The notes: generated by a model from the letters alone, not told the origin. A DNA stretch of 64,000 nt from Trichobilharzia regenti (GCA_944472135.2 OX235270.1:147699632-147763631), one strand, 5' to 3'. Positions 11,296 through 23,539 are shown, counted from the first letter of the stretch. Numbers and translations: made by a program.

Positions 11296-12519
11296 CACTG
11301 GCTTCAGATGGACAGAAGTACATCAGCTCAAATTGCTACGCTTCATTTGGCTGTTGTTCGATCCACTGAAGGGTTATCACACCACTTTGCTACAGTTTAA
11401 AGTTGGAAGCGTAGTTTTAAGAGACTATTAATAGTGTTTTTCCAGCTCTCGTCACTGTTATTAGTTGCAGGTTTAAGAGATAAAGGACGTGACTGTGGTG
11501 TATACTATTAACAATTGCAGGGAAACGTGATTATGATTGTGACGGTGATTTAGGTGGCTAATGATCAAGAAAGCTTTATGTGCTAATGAAATTGTGTGGA
11601 TGGTTGGCCATATTATGAAGGATTCACTAGTTTATCTTTGGAAGGATTTCCATTCCTAATTGCTTTCATATATGGACATTTTTGCATTATGTATATGCAT
11701 AGAACGTACGGGCTAATTCATTTCTCTTCATTCGTTTATTCCAGTATACAATGGTGGTGTTTAGTTATTTTCTAAGAAACACTAAATATGAGGAGGCATG
11801 TATGAGATGCATTTAGCCTTAGATTTCTTTTTCCAGATTAATGGTGTACTCTGATAAGATTAATGACACTTTTCAGGCATTCTTAAATTGGTCATACACT
11901 TCGGTAATGCATAGTTTCACCTTATTGTATTCACTCAATAGTATTTTGCTTCAGCTTTCAGGCTCCATCTTATTTGATCATATTCATTAGACTCAAAAAT
12001 TGTATGCACGGTTTGTGCAAAAGCCAAAACGATCAGATTCGTTGAAACAGTGTGATATTCTCTTGCTTTGTTGGTTTTTTAATGAGATACGAATAATGTA
12101 TGCAGTAAATAATAAACTATCAATAATGAAACTGACTGACTGATTTCTTCAACATAGGACTTTGCACCAATATGCAGCAGTTTGAGTTGTCACACTGCCC
12201 GCCTCCTTGTGGCATATTCTTCGAGGATTCACTAGCTGCCTCCACTTCACGTTGCGGTTGGGTGTACTATCCATCAGTTTGTTATATACTACTCTTACAC
12301 CATGAAGCGTGTCTATACAAGGTTAAACAAACAAATAACTGTAAATATGTGACCACCTCTCTGTCTCTCTTTCCCATAAATATTTCTTATTCTCAGCATA
12401 ATATGTCGAACAGGTGTAATAAATCACTTAGTGAGTTTTTAACCCTGAAGTGATCGGAATAGTTTTAAGACATATTGCATATGAGTCATGTGTTATGTCA
12501 GCAAATACTCTAAGTTATG
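11296..12519. other. intron 1 sequence, nothing firmly recognised
   Basis: No coding motif. The stretch near 12131-12180 shares short strings (CTGATTT...CAACA...ACTTT) with one near 25611-25640 and may be part of an undescribed dispersed repeat; the evidence is weak. Confidence 0.4.
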
Positions 12520-12700
12520 GGATTGATCACGAGGTGAAACCAATTAGATAACCATTGGAAAATCTTGGAGTACCGGACAATTGATTCATCCTAGTTTGGG
12601 ACACTTCATCGGTGCACATTCCCCGAGTCCGGACCCAGGACCTTCGCGTAGCCAATCAAATCCCTGCAAACCAATACTTGACAATTAATCTAATGCTCAA
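12520..12700 (-). mobile_element. hammerhead-bearing SINE, family B
   Basis: The minus strand shows a tRNA-like GGTCCTGGGTCCGGACTC, then GATGA, GTCCCAAACTAGGA, TGAAT and TTGTCCGGTACTCC, then the family tail TTTTCCAATGGTTATC. This order (tRNA-like head, hammerhead region, GGTTCTC tail) is shared by the other family B copies listed here. The ribozyme core is damaged. Confidence 0.65.
12568..12617 (-). ncRNA. decayed hammerhead ribozyme motif
   Basis: The minus strand can be laid out as stem I (GTGCACC), core GATGA, stem II GTCCCAAACTAGGA, then TGAAT where GAAA is expected, and TTGTC before the stem I return GGTAC. The loss of GAAA predicts no self-cleavage. Confidence 0.45.
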
Positions 12701-12799
12701 TAGCGCCTGGCCGATTACAAGAAGTACTTAAGGTTCCAGTGAAATTTCGTAATCGGAGGGGTTCACCAAGTCAGGCAAGAGGCCAGTTACTAGCCTATG

Positions 12800-12972
12800 A
12801 CATTGGCTGGCAGTTGCGCTGAGTAAATAAATTCTCTAGTGACAATATTGACTGTCTCACCGTTAAGTGTCGACCTAAACATTTGTCAAAATACAACTAC
12901 ATTTACATCTCGAACATTTATATTGCTCCTGGATGCAACTCCACAGAATTATCTTTATTTGCGGATGAGTCT
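12800..12972 (+). mobile_element. CR1/Jockey-type LINE, endonuclease start of host copy
   Basis: The frame from about 12826 reads DNIDCLTVKCRP, then SKYNYIYISNIYIAPGCNS and ends at LFADE. The same order is seen in the minus-strand copy near 60200, where it belongs to the apurinic-type endonuclease. The sequence continues at 14161 with the next part of the same domain (LAATSFGNSLSIVTGDFN). The two parts are separated by a nested copy. Confidence 0.65.
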
Positions 12973-14122
12973 AACGGTCTTAAACGGAATCCTTCCAAGT
13001 GTCAAACTGTTGATTTCAGCTTAAGATGTAAACGACAGTTAAAAGAAGTCATCGATTCTCATGACACTTGTAAAATTGACGACAATGATATAGGAATCAA
13101 ATCAGAAATTAAGTATCTTAGACTCATTCTCTCTTCTGATCTCTCCTGGTCTTCCCATGTCTTAGCGATCTCCAGTAAAATATTCCGCCTGACATTTTAC
13201 ATTAAGAAGTTAAGACACTCGGGTATAACTCAACCCCTCCTCTTACAGTTCATAAACTCTTACATCCTACCTATTCTTGTTTATTGCTCACCCTTATTCT
13301 TTCCTGGTTTGCTTAAAAAGAACTATGTCACAATTCGTAGAATACTGAAGACTGTCAGTAGGGTGAGTGGTGTCCCAGTGGACCACATAGTTAACGTCGT
13401 TGTCGATAGGCACTTGACTTCATGCAGTAAATTTGCTAAAGGGATTTTGTCTGACTTGGAGCATCCGCTTTACCCTCCCTCAGTTTTCACCTTGCATCTC
13501 CTCAGGTAGAACAAGGAGTAACTTCAGAAAACTGTATGCTCGCACGTCTAAGTATAAGAATTCTATGATACCATACTTGGCACGCATTTTATGTGATGAA
13601 AATAGTGTCAGGCAAGAATTAACTAACCTTTTTTCATCTAGAGTAAATAAACAATTTCCTCCATCCATCCTTATATACCTTCAAGTTTTACTTTTATTAC
13701 TTCTATTATATTTATGGTCCTGTTACTTCTCTGTTTTACTCTCTCGCATAAGTGCAAACACCAACTTATCTCCATGACGGCTGTAATCTTTGTTTTTCCC
13801 ATCACCATATCATGTGAAGAGAACATTATATTCAATATTTTTAAACATGTTAGGATTTCTATACCACATTGCCAATACTGTGTGACACAAGCCAACGGGA
13901 ATTTTCACTTGTATTCTTATTATTACTACCCTAGCTGTTATCATTATTATTGCTATTTCCATTTTATATGCTGCATGTTTTTGACACTACCTCTATTGTA
14001 AATGTGGAAAATTTTCTGTGTGATTAATTTTATTTATAATTTGAGGAAATTAGATGCAATATTGTGATTAATGCTGAAAATTCCATTCTGTATCACAAGT
14101 ACTGTTTTTGGAATAAAGTAAA

Positions 14123-14160
<38 letters not shown>
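12973..14160 (+). mobile_element. 5'-truncated CR1/Jockey-type LINE nested in its own family
   Basis: This piece starts at NGLKRNPSKCQ, which in the family lies just after the reverse-transcriptase palm, continues through KYLRLILSSDLSWSSHV, LPILVYCSPLFFPGLLKK and the C-terminus, and ends with a 3' UTR (CTGAAAATTCCAT, GGAATAAAG) and an ATT-repeat tail at 14126-14160. It lacks endonuclease and catalytic motifs. Its abrupt start and complete 3' end fit target-primed insertion of a truncated transcript. It sits exactly between two halves of another copy's endonuclease domain. There is one frameshift near 13505. Confidence 0.75.
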
Positions 14161-16700
14161 ATTTACCCCCCTTGCTGCCACCTCCTTCGGAAATTCCTTG
14201 TCTATAGTTACTGGTGATTTTAATTCTAGTGACCACAGCTTCCTAATTTCACTTGGACACGATAATATTGTCAACTTCCCGACTAGAATGGACAACACTC
14301 TTGATCTTGTTTACAAACGATGCAGGAATATTTGAAGCTCGAAAAAGAGCCCCACTACTAAATTCAGATCACTGTATCATAAGAATATTGCCCAAAGTAT
14401 ATGGAAAGCAGCACAAAAGGGTCTTCTCATACCTTGGAAAGAAAACACAACACAGATGTTATTCCCATGACAACATACTGAATCTAAGGTCCATGTTAAA
14501 AGACACAAACTGGGATCTATTTACTGAACAAGCTCTTGATAACACAATTGCCAACATAACACATTATCTTAATTTCTGTCTTGATGTTTGTTGTCCAAAA
14601 GAGACAATCTTCTTAAAATTCGATCGCTTCTCCTCTTCTCAACTCAAAAAGCTCCGCCGTGAAAAAGAAAGGTTGTTCAAAATGAAAAACAAATCTGGTG
14701 TTAAGAGAATGAACACTTTGATTAAGCTTGAATTACAAAGATTGAATGCTCTCTATAACCAGAAGTTTCTTTCATGTAAATCCCCATCAAATATGTGGAA
14801 GTTATTAAAGGAAATCACAGGTGGTAAGCAAATGTTGAATGATATTTCTGTAGATGTTAACATGCTTAATGAATCCTTCATATGTATCCCAGCAAATGTT
14901 ATGATTCCTAACTCAAATAGTGTAAACAATGACTGCTTCTCATGCTTTAACACGAATGATGTCCTCAAGTGTCTTCAATCTCTCAAGCCTACTCAGTCCC
15001 TCGGTCCTGATGGTGTTCCTGCTGTTATCCTTAAGAAGTGTGCCGACATCTTGTGTTCCCCGCTAACTGACATTTTCAACGAATCGTTTTCCAAAAGTAT
15101 TATACCTGAATCATGGAAAAACATCAAGATCGTTCCAGTGCCTAAATCTACAAGTGGACCTAATGTTAAGTTTAGACCCATTTCAATTACCTCACCTTTT
15201 TGAAAGTTATGGAAAGACTTATTTTACTTAATCTTGATCCCTCTTTAAAACCTTTCAACGACCCCAACCAGTTTGCTTATAAACATAGTAGGAGTACGTT
15301 AGATGCCGCTGTCGTCCTCCACCATAGCATAGTCTCTAGTTTAGATAAAGGAGCTAAATACGTTCGCTGTGCCTTCCTTGATTACACATCTGCATTTGAC
15401 TCTGTTCCCAGGTCTCTCTTGCTAAGTAAGCTTGCTGCAACACAGGCTGAAAGCTGGACAAATAAGTGGTTGCATTCCTATTTTTCTGAAAGGAAGCAGT
15501 ACACCGTCTACAATGGAAAATCCTCCACTACCTCACTTACTTTAGCTGGTGTTCCTCAAGGTGCTGTTCTTTCTCCCTTTCTGTTTCGTTTTTCTTACAT
15601 GACTTGCCTCATTCTGATGTAGCCACTTTTGTTAAGTATGCCGATGACCTCTCGGTTTCTATGCCTGTCAACTCTCAGTCAGATTGTTCCAAATTAAATA
15701 GCTTTCTGTCGGAAATTAGTCAGTGGTCCTCTTCAAACGGACTTAAGCTTAATCCGTCTAAATGTCAGGTAGTCAATTTCACTTTCAGACGTAAATGTGA
15801 CCTACAGCAACTAGTTAGCTCACATGGCCCCACTCTCATTGACGGCACAGAGGTTGAAAATACATCTAATGTCAAGTACCTTGGGCTGAGTTTTTCCACC
15901 GATCTTTCCTGGTCTTCCCACATCTTGCTAGTTACTAGAAAGATGTTTCGCTTAACGTTCTACATTAGGAAATTTAGGCAGTCTGGCATAAAGCAGTCTT
16001 TACTTTCTCAGTTTGTAAATTCTTGTATTCTACCCATCCTCCTTTACTGCTCCCCATTAGTCTTTCCTGGACTACTTAAGAAAGACTTTGCTTCGCTGAG
16101 AAGGGCACTAAAAGCTGTTAGTAGGGCAAGTGGGATATCGTTAAACCAACTGGTGAACACTATTGTAGATAGACATATTATGTCATGTAAGAAACTAGCG
16201 AATACAATATTGTCGGACCCCGAGCATCCTCTCTATACGCATCTATCTCCTTGCATTTCATCTGGTAGAACTAGAAGCAGCTATAGGAGGCTATATGCTA
16301 GGACTACCACAATACCATATCTGGCACAGCTGTTATGTGATGAGAAATCCGTTAGGTATGACACGATAAACTTACTGCGGCACTCTAACAAATAGTCCCA
16401 TTAGTTTTTGTTTTCCTTTCCTCGTTACTATTACACTGTTGTTCTCATCTTCTACCACACATCAACTTTATATTTCAAATCCTGTGGTGCATTGTTTGAA
16501 ATGAAAACTCTACGCTGTTTTTTTTTAATTTTTATTTATTTTTATTTTTTTTTTTTTTTTTTTTATTTATTTATTTTTTGATTTTAAAAATCTTATATAA
16601 TTTATGAGGTAATTAGATGCAATATACTGTAATGCACGCTGAAAATTCCATACCTGTACCACAAATACCGTTTGGAATAAAGCTGTTAATATTATTATTA
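14161..16700 (+). mobile_element. CR1/Jockey-type LINE, main body with reverse transcriptase
   Basis: The coding part holds the end of the endonuclease (TGDFNSSD; LDLV...TNDAG; LLNSDHC), a linker, and a reverse transcriptase with SLGPDGVPAVIL, KFRPISITS, FLDYTSAFDSVP (motif A, aspartate kept), GVPQGAVLSPFLF (motif B) and KYADDLSV (motif C, both aspartates kept at 15638-15649), then the thumb and C-terminus to the stop at 16395. Three small frameshifts (near 14310, 15200 and 15600) break an otherwise open frame, so it is inactive but not old. The 3' UTR ends with GGAATAAAGCTG and an ATT repeat. SINE-A shares the last 49 bp of this tail. Confidence 0.85.
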
Positions 16701-16850
16701 TTAACATCACGAATTGCCAGAAATTAGATTTAATGAAGCATTCGGTTGTTTACCAATGTCTTAATGGTCTGCGAGATCCCCTAGTCACCAGAAGGTCCTG
16801 GGTTCTGCTACAATTGCACTGAACTGAATAAAACCCGTTGCCACTTTGTT
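16701..16850 (+). mobile_element. possible SINE family B head relic
   Basis: The string ATGGTCTGCGAGATCCCC ... CACCAGAAGGTCCTGGGTTCTG resembles the tRNA-like head of family B (TGGTATACGAGC ... CCGGAAGGTCCTGGGTTCGAA). No ribozyme part follows. The match is short. Confidence 0.35.
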
Positions 16851-17713
16851 ATATCTGCGCTGCTATTTGTTGTAACGGTGATCAACTCGACTGGTAGGCT
16901 AATATGCCCATTTGCCCGTTTCACTTTCCGACTTCACCGAGCCACGTGAATATCAAAACACAAAGGCTGGCCTGTGACTGTAAGATATTGTACATATTTA
17001 TTAGGAAACAAAACATTATAATAAAGGTTTTTTATATTTCCCAATGAATGAAAAACAAAACGATATTGTTTTTACTGACACTTCGCTATTTAATGCTAAT
17101 AGCTTTCTCAAAGTATTATTAAACCGGAATTTACAAAATCTCAGCATATATATAACATAGTTAGGGGGTGAGAAAATAGACTTCGGTCAAAAAATGTTTC
17201 TCATCTCCTGTGCTTAATTTCAAAAAGTTATGACTTGTTTATTATTATTATGAAGAGGGGTGTTGCTTTCGATCGTCAGTGGGAACAAAATCACTGACTC
17301 ATTGGCGATTGCAGGTACTTTCAGCTGACGAGTTCCAAAATAACAATGAAAAGTAATCCGTGGCGTATCACTTCTGGACTGAGAACATAACGTCTACTGT
17401 TCTGTCAACTCGATATTGACTGGATGTACTGAGAGCCTAGTTACTGTGTAACATGGAAACGTGGGCTATGTATAGTTACCTTTTAATCTCTTTTAAAAGG
17501 TTCTGAGGGTCATGCAGTTAATATCGTCGTCAAATGTAGTTTAAGATTTAACTGAGCGGAAGCAGAGTTGCATTTCTTCTTATATTATTGAAAATAAGTA
17601 TAAACGTAGTAGGGAATTTTTGAATGAGTACAACAAGTAGTGATATTCCAATCATTGTACTGTAACCACTTAACAGTATTTTCTTTTTTTTTTTTGAGTT
17701 TTGTGTATGATTG
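16851..17713. other. intron 1 sequence, nothing recognised
   Basis: AT-rich sequence with no coding motif or recognised repeat. Confidence 0.45.
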
Positions 17714-17935
17714 GCCATCAGTGGTGTAGCGGTAGAATGCTCGCCAACCATGCATGTGTTGTGGTGTCTGATCTCCTACTGACACACTCCTAAATCTCTA
17801 TTGAACGACGGTAAGCGCGATAAAGAGAGTAGGTTGGGTTTCAGGCTAGCAAAACTAACACAAAGTGCTACAGAAACTTCAAAGCTCAAGCTGAAAGAAA
17901 GCCCCCTGTGTTCTACTGGAGACTCAAATGGACTA
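17714..17935 (+). mobile_element. SINE, family A' (RTE tail)
   Basis: The head reads ATCAGTGGTGTAGCGGTAGA and GCTCGCCAACCATGCATG, the body AGGTTGGGTTTCAGGCTAGC and GCTACAGAAACTTCAAAGC, and the end TGTGTTCTACTGGAGACTCAAATGG. All parts follow the family order. The B box is decayed. Confidence 0.6.
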
Positions 17936-18648
17936 AAAAGATTGTGTGTGGGGTGTTTATCGACGCTCAATTTTTCTTCTCCTGAGATATGTGTTCCGAA
18001 TAGATAAAAGTCTCCTACGGACAAATTTTCACAATTCTTCTAACATCTCAGAATACAATTATTAATATTGTAGATTCATATGCCATGAAGGTGTATAATT
18101 GATTGAAAATGTCACACCCAATTATATAATGCATATTGTTCCAAGTCCAGTTTTCAAATTGCATATTGACCGGATTCAATAGAAACTTTTCTTTTTTTAA
18201 TTGTTGATTATTGGTTGATTCTGAAAACCATCTAGTAGTCATGGGTGTGTCGGTGGGGATGACTTCGCATCGATTAGAGATGGATAGCCCAGAATGACAT
18301 ACACAATAATACGACATAATCTCTCATAAATTTGTAAATGTTCTGATTTCAGAGTAAAACAGTTAACCGAGTTATGTACACACAGATTTCGCTCAATTTT
18401 CTATTGAGTTCAGAAAACGAAGTACCTTTGTCAAATAAAGCGAAATTATAATTTGAACAGTGCGCCGGAAGATATTTGTTTCGCTTTCTAAATAGTAAAA
18501 CAAAGTTCACTGTCCGCATTATTTATTTAGCAGCCTGAAATGTTTCATATACCTGTAGTTGTATGTCACACTTTAGTCAGATATTATGTGTTAATTGTCC
18601 ACATAGAGTGAAATGAGTAATACTATTCATCTGTTTCATACTTTATAG
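17936..18648. other. end of intron 1, nothing recognised
   Basis: No recognised element. The last 40 bases hold the pyrimidine-poor but usable acceptor region of the next exon. Confidence 0.45.
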
Positions 18649-18805
18649 GTAAAGGATCGAGGCAGCATAAAGGGTATGTTTGGTAAAGATTACTTGGTGA
18701 CGACACTTATGCTACCAATCATCTGGTTCAGTGCAGCATTCTGTTATTATGGTATTGTTCTTTTAAGTGCTGAAATATTTCGTATTAGACACGCTTGTTT
18801 TGGAG
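18649..18805 (+). CDS. SVOP-like MFS transporter, exon with helix 7
   Basis: The exon begins at GTAAAGGATCG after a TTTATAG acceptor and ends with one extra base before GTAAGT, so it goes from phase 0 to phase 1. It encodes about 52 residues. The segment TTLMLPIIWFSAAFCYYG is hydrophobic and matches helix 7 of SVOP, including the conserved SxAFxYYGxVLL pattern and the following (S/T)xE(I/L)F. The end (HACFG) enters the lumenal loop that carries cysteines in SVOP. It lies between an intron of 18.4 kb and one of 4.1 kb, both filled with retroelements. The frame is open and the conserved positions are intact, so I take it as functional coding sequence and not as a pseudogene. Confidence 0.87.
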
Positions 18806-19339
18806 GTAAGTTATTTATTTATTTACTTTTTTTTAACATGTTAATGACGTAATCTAGAAGATTTTTAGCTTCCATGTCTAATACATATGCAGATTTCCTG
18901 CTTTATTGTAGTGTGTTGATTTAAGTACACTTGATACTTAGTGACTAACAATCGAATCTAGAAGGCGTATGTCGTTGTGGATTCCACTGTTAGTTAGCAT
19001 GCATTATATAATATCATTTTAAATGTTCCTGAAATATCATCGTAGCATCCATACTACTAGTAGCAAACATATGTTAATAGAGACGAAACATTTCCTTCCG
19101 AGAAAATCAGTGAACAGAAAAAAGAAAACTAACTTAAAAATGATTTGAGCGCATTTTTCTTCACAGATTGGCATCTGTTAGAGAACCATTGAAAAATAAC
19201 CTTAATGGTTTTTTTTTCGGCATACTTCGGAACTCTTCAGCACTGTGGTCATCACTTCCATGGCTTCTGGAACATAGAAGCATCGGATATTGTGTCTACG
19301 TTCACCAATGACAATTATGTTCTGCATTTCATTTGTATC

Positions 19340-19435
19340 ATCATTGAACAAAGCGTAGAATGGCAGTCAAACCTATATTTCTTCATCGATTTTGAAAAGG
19401 CTTTCGACAACGTCGATCGTATCGAGGAGTAATTT
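19340..19435 (+). mobile_element. RTE reverse-transcriptase fragment (motif A)
   Basis: Translation gives IIIEQSVEWQSNLYFFIDF followed by EKAFDNVDR, the motif A region of RTE-clade reverse transcriptases (EQSIEWxSxLYxxFIDYEKAFDSxDR). The upstream and downstream parts of the domain are missing. It may be part of the same insertion as the copy that starts at 19,680, with an internal deletion. Confidence 0.65.
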
Positions 19436-19679
19436 GCAAACTGCTTTAAATCTTTAAATATTCCTATTTTTAATATTAGAATATATATATATATAAAGGT
19501 ATATATATATATATATATTCTACAAGCGAACAATATTGTTTTCACTTAGATCTTCAGGCTTTACTCAAACTTACATGGATTTATATATAAAAAATTTTAA
19601 TCAATGACGGTGATTTTGTGGATCAACGTCATTAATAACAATGATTATAATGATAACAAAATATCAGTAATAAGGTTTA

Positions 19680-20575
19680 TCCAGGTGCCGATAAAATCGA
19701 AGACGTACAAGCGAAAACCGATGAACTGGTCGAAGAAGCAACTGGCGAAGACAGGACTCCAAGTGAACATAGACAAGACGGAGGTGATGAAAATAACCAA
19801 CCAACAACAACAACAGCAGCAACATACAGCGTCAATCACCATCAACGGGAGGGATTCGAAAGAGGTTACTTCATTCACTCACTTATCTAGAGAGCATTTT
19901 CTTAACTACAGGAAGTCGGAACGGACGAGGATGTCAAATCGAGCGAAAATCGAGTGGGGGCGAGAAACACATTCATCAACCCGAAACCAATCTGGAAATC
20001 TTCGTCACCCACTCAGCCATCATCAACAACAAAATTCCGTCGGTCGGATTTTCAATACAAACAACGTCAAGTCAGTCAGTTCTTCGATACGGATCAGAAA
20101 CTTGGCGGGCGAGTCACAAAGAATATCTCCAACAGCCTGTTGCATGCAGACGTTCATCAACAACTAACTGTCTTCGCTGGCTCTATCCTGAAGATGAGAT
20201 GGTTGGGCCGGAAAGAATCACCAACAAGAAACTTTAACTGGGAACAAACAAAGCAAGAACCAATCGCCAACCAACAAATATGCAGGAGAAAGTAGATTGA
20301 AATGGATCGGACACTCGCTGAGGAGGCCGCCGTTGGGTGACATCGCGCGCGCGTCAGGCCATTGGTCGAGTGGAAGCAGGGCGAAAGGGAAGCGGCGTAT
20401 GGGTTATCAGTGCAAGGGTGACGTGGAGGAGATCGTGTGAAGAGTTGAGGAGTTGAAAAAGTATGGACTGGCATGGATTCCTGTGAAAAGTACAGCAGAA
20501 GGAAGACAGAAGCTAATGGAGACGTGCAGTTGAAGCCCTATGTTCCACTAAGAACTCAAGGGAGCAATAATAATA
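19680..20575 (+). mobile_element. SR2-type RTE retrotransposon, 3' end (copy 2)
   Basis: It begins inside the reverse-transcriptase thumb (KTYKRKPMNWSKKQLAKTGL, VNIDKTEVMKI), continues through the SSIRIRNLAGESQ region equivalent to LLYGSETW, an ADVHQQLTVF segment, and WIGHTLRRPPLGD, and ends TTGAAGCCCTATGTTCC with an AAT repeat. Several frameshifts break the frame. It is very similar to the copies at 7.55 and 29.2 kb. It is in sense orientation within intron 2. Confidence 0.82.
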
Positions 20576-20599
20576 AGGTGGCGATAAGAATAACAAAGG

Positions 20600-21840
20600 T
20601 AGTAATATGTGTATATGTAGACAATTTAATAAAACAATTAGGTAAAATCTTAAAAGTTACGTAATACTAAAGGTGAAGTGGACAGATAATCAGAGTTTAA
20701 ATAGATATCATAAAAATACGAAGAAGATGGATAATAAGAAAGGGTGGGAGGGTTTTGAATAGAATTTACTTAGGTAAGCAAGGGAGAGACAAAGGTAGTA
20801 CAAACTTCTTTTGTATACAAGGACTGAAATTGTTCTCTCGAATTCCCATAGCTTCGGCTATGTGTAAAAGGCGGATTCAAATTCCGTTCAAAAGGCTCGA
20901 TGGAATGCGATAGATAACTTTGAAGGCTCTATTTTTGTCCACTTGGTGACCGTTATCAATCAAATAAGCCAAAATAGAGCTTCTTATACATTTTATTTGA
21001 CGTTTTCCGAACCATGGAGAAAGATGCTCATGAATGCGTTTGTTATGCTGTCTAGTTGTTCACCCTATATATCTTTCTCTACAGGAGCAACTAAATTTCT
21101 AGATGCAAATAGAAGTGGGACAGCTAGGTGGCTTGTCTTTCAATTGAGCAATCATGAATGTTCGGCTGGAAAATGACAAGCAAAGGGTGACGGTAGTATA
21201 GGTCCGTTTTATCGCTCTCGATAATCTCAGATGTAGGACTTCGCTAGCCAGGTCCCCATTAAATTGCATTTTCATGAACAGTTTTTTTTAACTGTTATCA
21301 GTTTCTCTTTATTGTTCCTGGTGTTCATGTGTCTCCTTACAAATCTTATAGGTTAACCCATTTGCACCAGCATATTTTGGATATATCCTAACTCATTTTG
21401 TAGGGAGTCATCTGTACAGATACGTCTTGCTGTACTCTTGTGACATCAGACCTATTTGACTTTGTATCGGATTGGTGCAAAGCTGAGGAAATATTGTCCA
21501 TCAGATGCAGGTTTTCTATAGACATCTCTTTTAAGTGAACCATCCTTTCTTCTGCTCAATCGGACGTCAAGGAAATGTAGTCTACCATCGTGTTCTTCTT
21601 CAGAAGTGAAGAAGCTTGTCAGCTTTCACATCAAGAGTAATAAACGTATCATCAACATAGCGAAAATGAGAATCAATTTTATCTATTGCTTGTTTCAATG
21701 GACCATTTTCAACTTAAGCAAGAAAGAAATCTGCTAAATTTGGCCAAAATGGAGAACCCATGGAAATACCATTGATTTTTCTGTAATAAATGTTGTTGAA
21801 TGTGAAGTGTACATTCATAGTACGCCTTAAAAGCAACTAT
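20600..21840 (-). mobile_element. Penelope-like element, decayed reverse transcriptase and GIY-YIG
   Basis: Minus-strand translation gives NGISMGSPFW (motif B), HFRYVDDTFITLDVKADKL (motif C with both aspartates), LHFLDVRLSRRKDGS, a YRK-type linker, then KFSCSCREGCIGCTTRQHNK with the endonuclease YIG changed to CIG, EHLSPWFG, SSILAYLIDNGHQVDKNR and AFKVIYRIPSS. Stops and shifts are scattered. It seems related to the element at 60.8-63.4 kb. The 3' end faces left; its exact limit is not clear. Confidence 0.7.
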
Positions 21841-22660
21841 TTCAGACTAATAACTGGAATATGACAAGGTATCCTATTATCACCGGTGATATTCCTAATT
21901 TTAGTGCGTTTGATTGTGCGGCATACCGTGGAAAGTGAGTGAGGAATGAGGAATACGTCCAACTGATAAGAATACTTTAGGTGATCTGAACGTCGCATGC
22001 GACTTATACTTAATGTCACACAAACTCGTACACTTACAGATGAAAACCAGCAAATGGGCAGAAGGGGACAGCAGTTAAGAAAGGACTTCAAGTAAACATA
22101 GAGAAGATGGAGCTGATGGAATTAACCAACCAACAACAATAAGCACCAATCACTGTCAATGAGAGATATGTGAAAGAGATTACTACCTACACTTATCTTA
22201 GAAACATCGTTTCAGCTGAAAGTGGAACTGATGAGGATGTCAAAACCTTCATCACTGTCAAATCAGTTTAGAAATCTGCTTCAGTCAGTATAAGGAATAA
22301 GAGTCGGATTTTCAACACCAATGTCAAGTTATCGACCTCGTCTGTATGGGTCTAAAACTTGGCACTGGCGTCACGAATAGCTTTTCCAACAGGCTACTTC
22401 ATACTTTAATCAACAGCCAAGTTTGCCAGTTCCACACTGATTGGACACATCGGAGGAGACTGCTGAGTGATATTGGATGCCCAGACGCTAAAGGCACCCT
22501 GCATGAGAGACAATGATAGTGAAATGGGGGAGATCGTATAAGGAGGAGATAAGAGCCTGTGCACCCTCGTGAAGCCAGATGAAGAGGACAGCAGAAAATA
22601 GAATGTTATACTGAAGCCGCTATATTTCATTCAGAACCCAAGGAAACAACAATAATAGTG
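21841..22660 (+). mobile_element. decayed RTE-type retrotransposon, 3' part
   Basis: The part from 21841 reads QGILLSPVIFLILVRLI, the motif B region of the RTE reverse transcriptase, then a thumb-like stretch and TVNERYVKEITTYTYLRNI, and finally a 3' end AAGCCGCTATATTTCA with CAGAACCCAAGGAAAC and a few AAT units. It abuts the Penelope fragment on its left, so one element probably inserted into the other. Many stops. Confidence 0.6.
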
Positions 22661-22869
22661 ATTTCATATTTACCTAATTCTGTTAGCTCAAGATGTAATA
22701 TGGGCAGTGTCTGTCTGTGCTGCAAACCTCACTGGAATCCACTTGTTTCTGTACCAATGTAGAAGCAGATTTAGTTTGTATACCTTCATATAATTTAATT
22801 CTAAAATTACAAAATACATAAATGTATTACCAAGGCCTTATCTTCCTTCTCTTTTTGCTTTAATATTAG

Positions 22870-23025
22870 AATATGTTCGAACTCCAGATTATCATGGTAA
22901 CTGGAGTCAAGGTCATGTTCCGCCGCTTTTAGAAGCGCCACGTCAACTCGATAACTCTTGCTGTAAAGAATTGTCACATGATGATTATGTGGCTATGCTA
23001 GTTTCTTCGATTGGAGAATTTGTTA
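22870..23025 (+). CDS. SVOP-like MFS transporter, loop 7-8 exon
   Basis: The exon follows a TTTTAATATTAG acceptor and ends before GTAAGT. It takes two bases to complete the codon split by intron 2 and leaves one base for the next exon (phase 1 on both sides). It encodes the hydrophilic lumenal loop between helices 7 and 8, with a cysteine pair (NSCCKEL) followed by HDDYVAMLVSSIGEFV. The last part aligns with the SVOP stretch that has an acidic EEDY-type motif and the start of helix 8 with its SEFPG turn. The loop is long and poorly conserved elsewhere, which is normal for this family. A decayed RTE 3' end finishes only about 210 bp upstream of the acceptor. Confidence 0.85.
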
Positions 23026-23224
23026 GTAAGTTTGATTAGTTCAGTTTATTCAATCTTTTTTTCTGAAGTTGATCAATTTTACGAGGATTTTGATTAGCCA
23101 GAGGTCAGCTCTTTATTGTAAACTGTTTTCATCGATGAATGCACTATAATTAAGCAGAAAAATAGCATGCCTTCATTAACTTTTAGACTGCTGTTGTTCA
23201 ACTCATTTAGCCGAAATAGATTTT

Positions 23225-23365
23225 TTTTTACGTGTCAAACGTATCGTGTGTTGCGGGCTGATAATACTACTCAGTATCCAGACTAAAGTAGGTGGAGTGG
23301 GCGGACTCGAACCCATGACCCGTTCGCTGAAAGCTAGGTGCTTCAGCCAAAGAGTGACATCTTTT
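23225..23365 (-). mobile_element. tRNA-like SINE head, family D
   Basis: The minus strand reads CTCTTTGGCTGAAGCACCTA (A-box region), CTTTCAGCGAACGGGTC and ATGGGTTCGAGTCCGCCC (B box), then CACCTACTTTAGTCTGG. The B box matches the RNA polymerase III consensus. The order matches 1886-1985. The acceptor stem and anticodon arm are not those of a standard tRNA, so a SINE is favoured over a tRNA gene. Confidence 0.55.
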
Positions 23366-23539
23366 CAGACTTCTAAATTTTTGCATCTCCATTTCTTTAA
23401 AATTTTAACCAGAGATTTACCATGTTATTTTGTGTTTATTTCCTGTCGAACCAGTAGGTCACAACATTTCATAGGTGCTTGTCATCTTTACAGAATGAAT
23501 CGTTATTAGTTGAATTCAGATGACATTAAAAGTCACTTT

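Noticed and set aside
23225..23365. Possible tRNA gene on the - strand
   Set aside because: Good B box, but a second diverged copy with the same downstream sequence (1886-1985) shows that it is a repeat.
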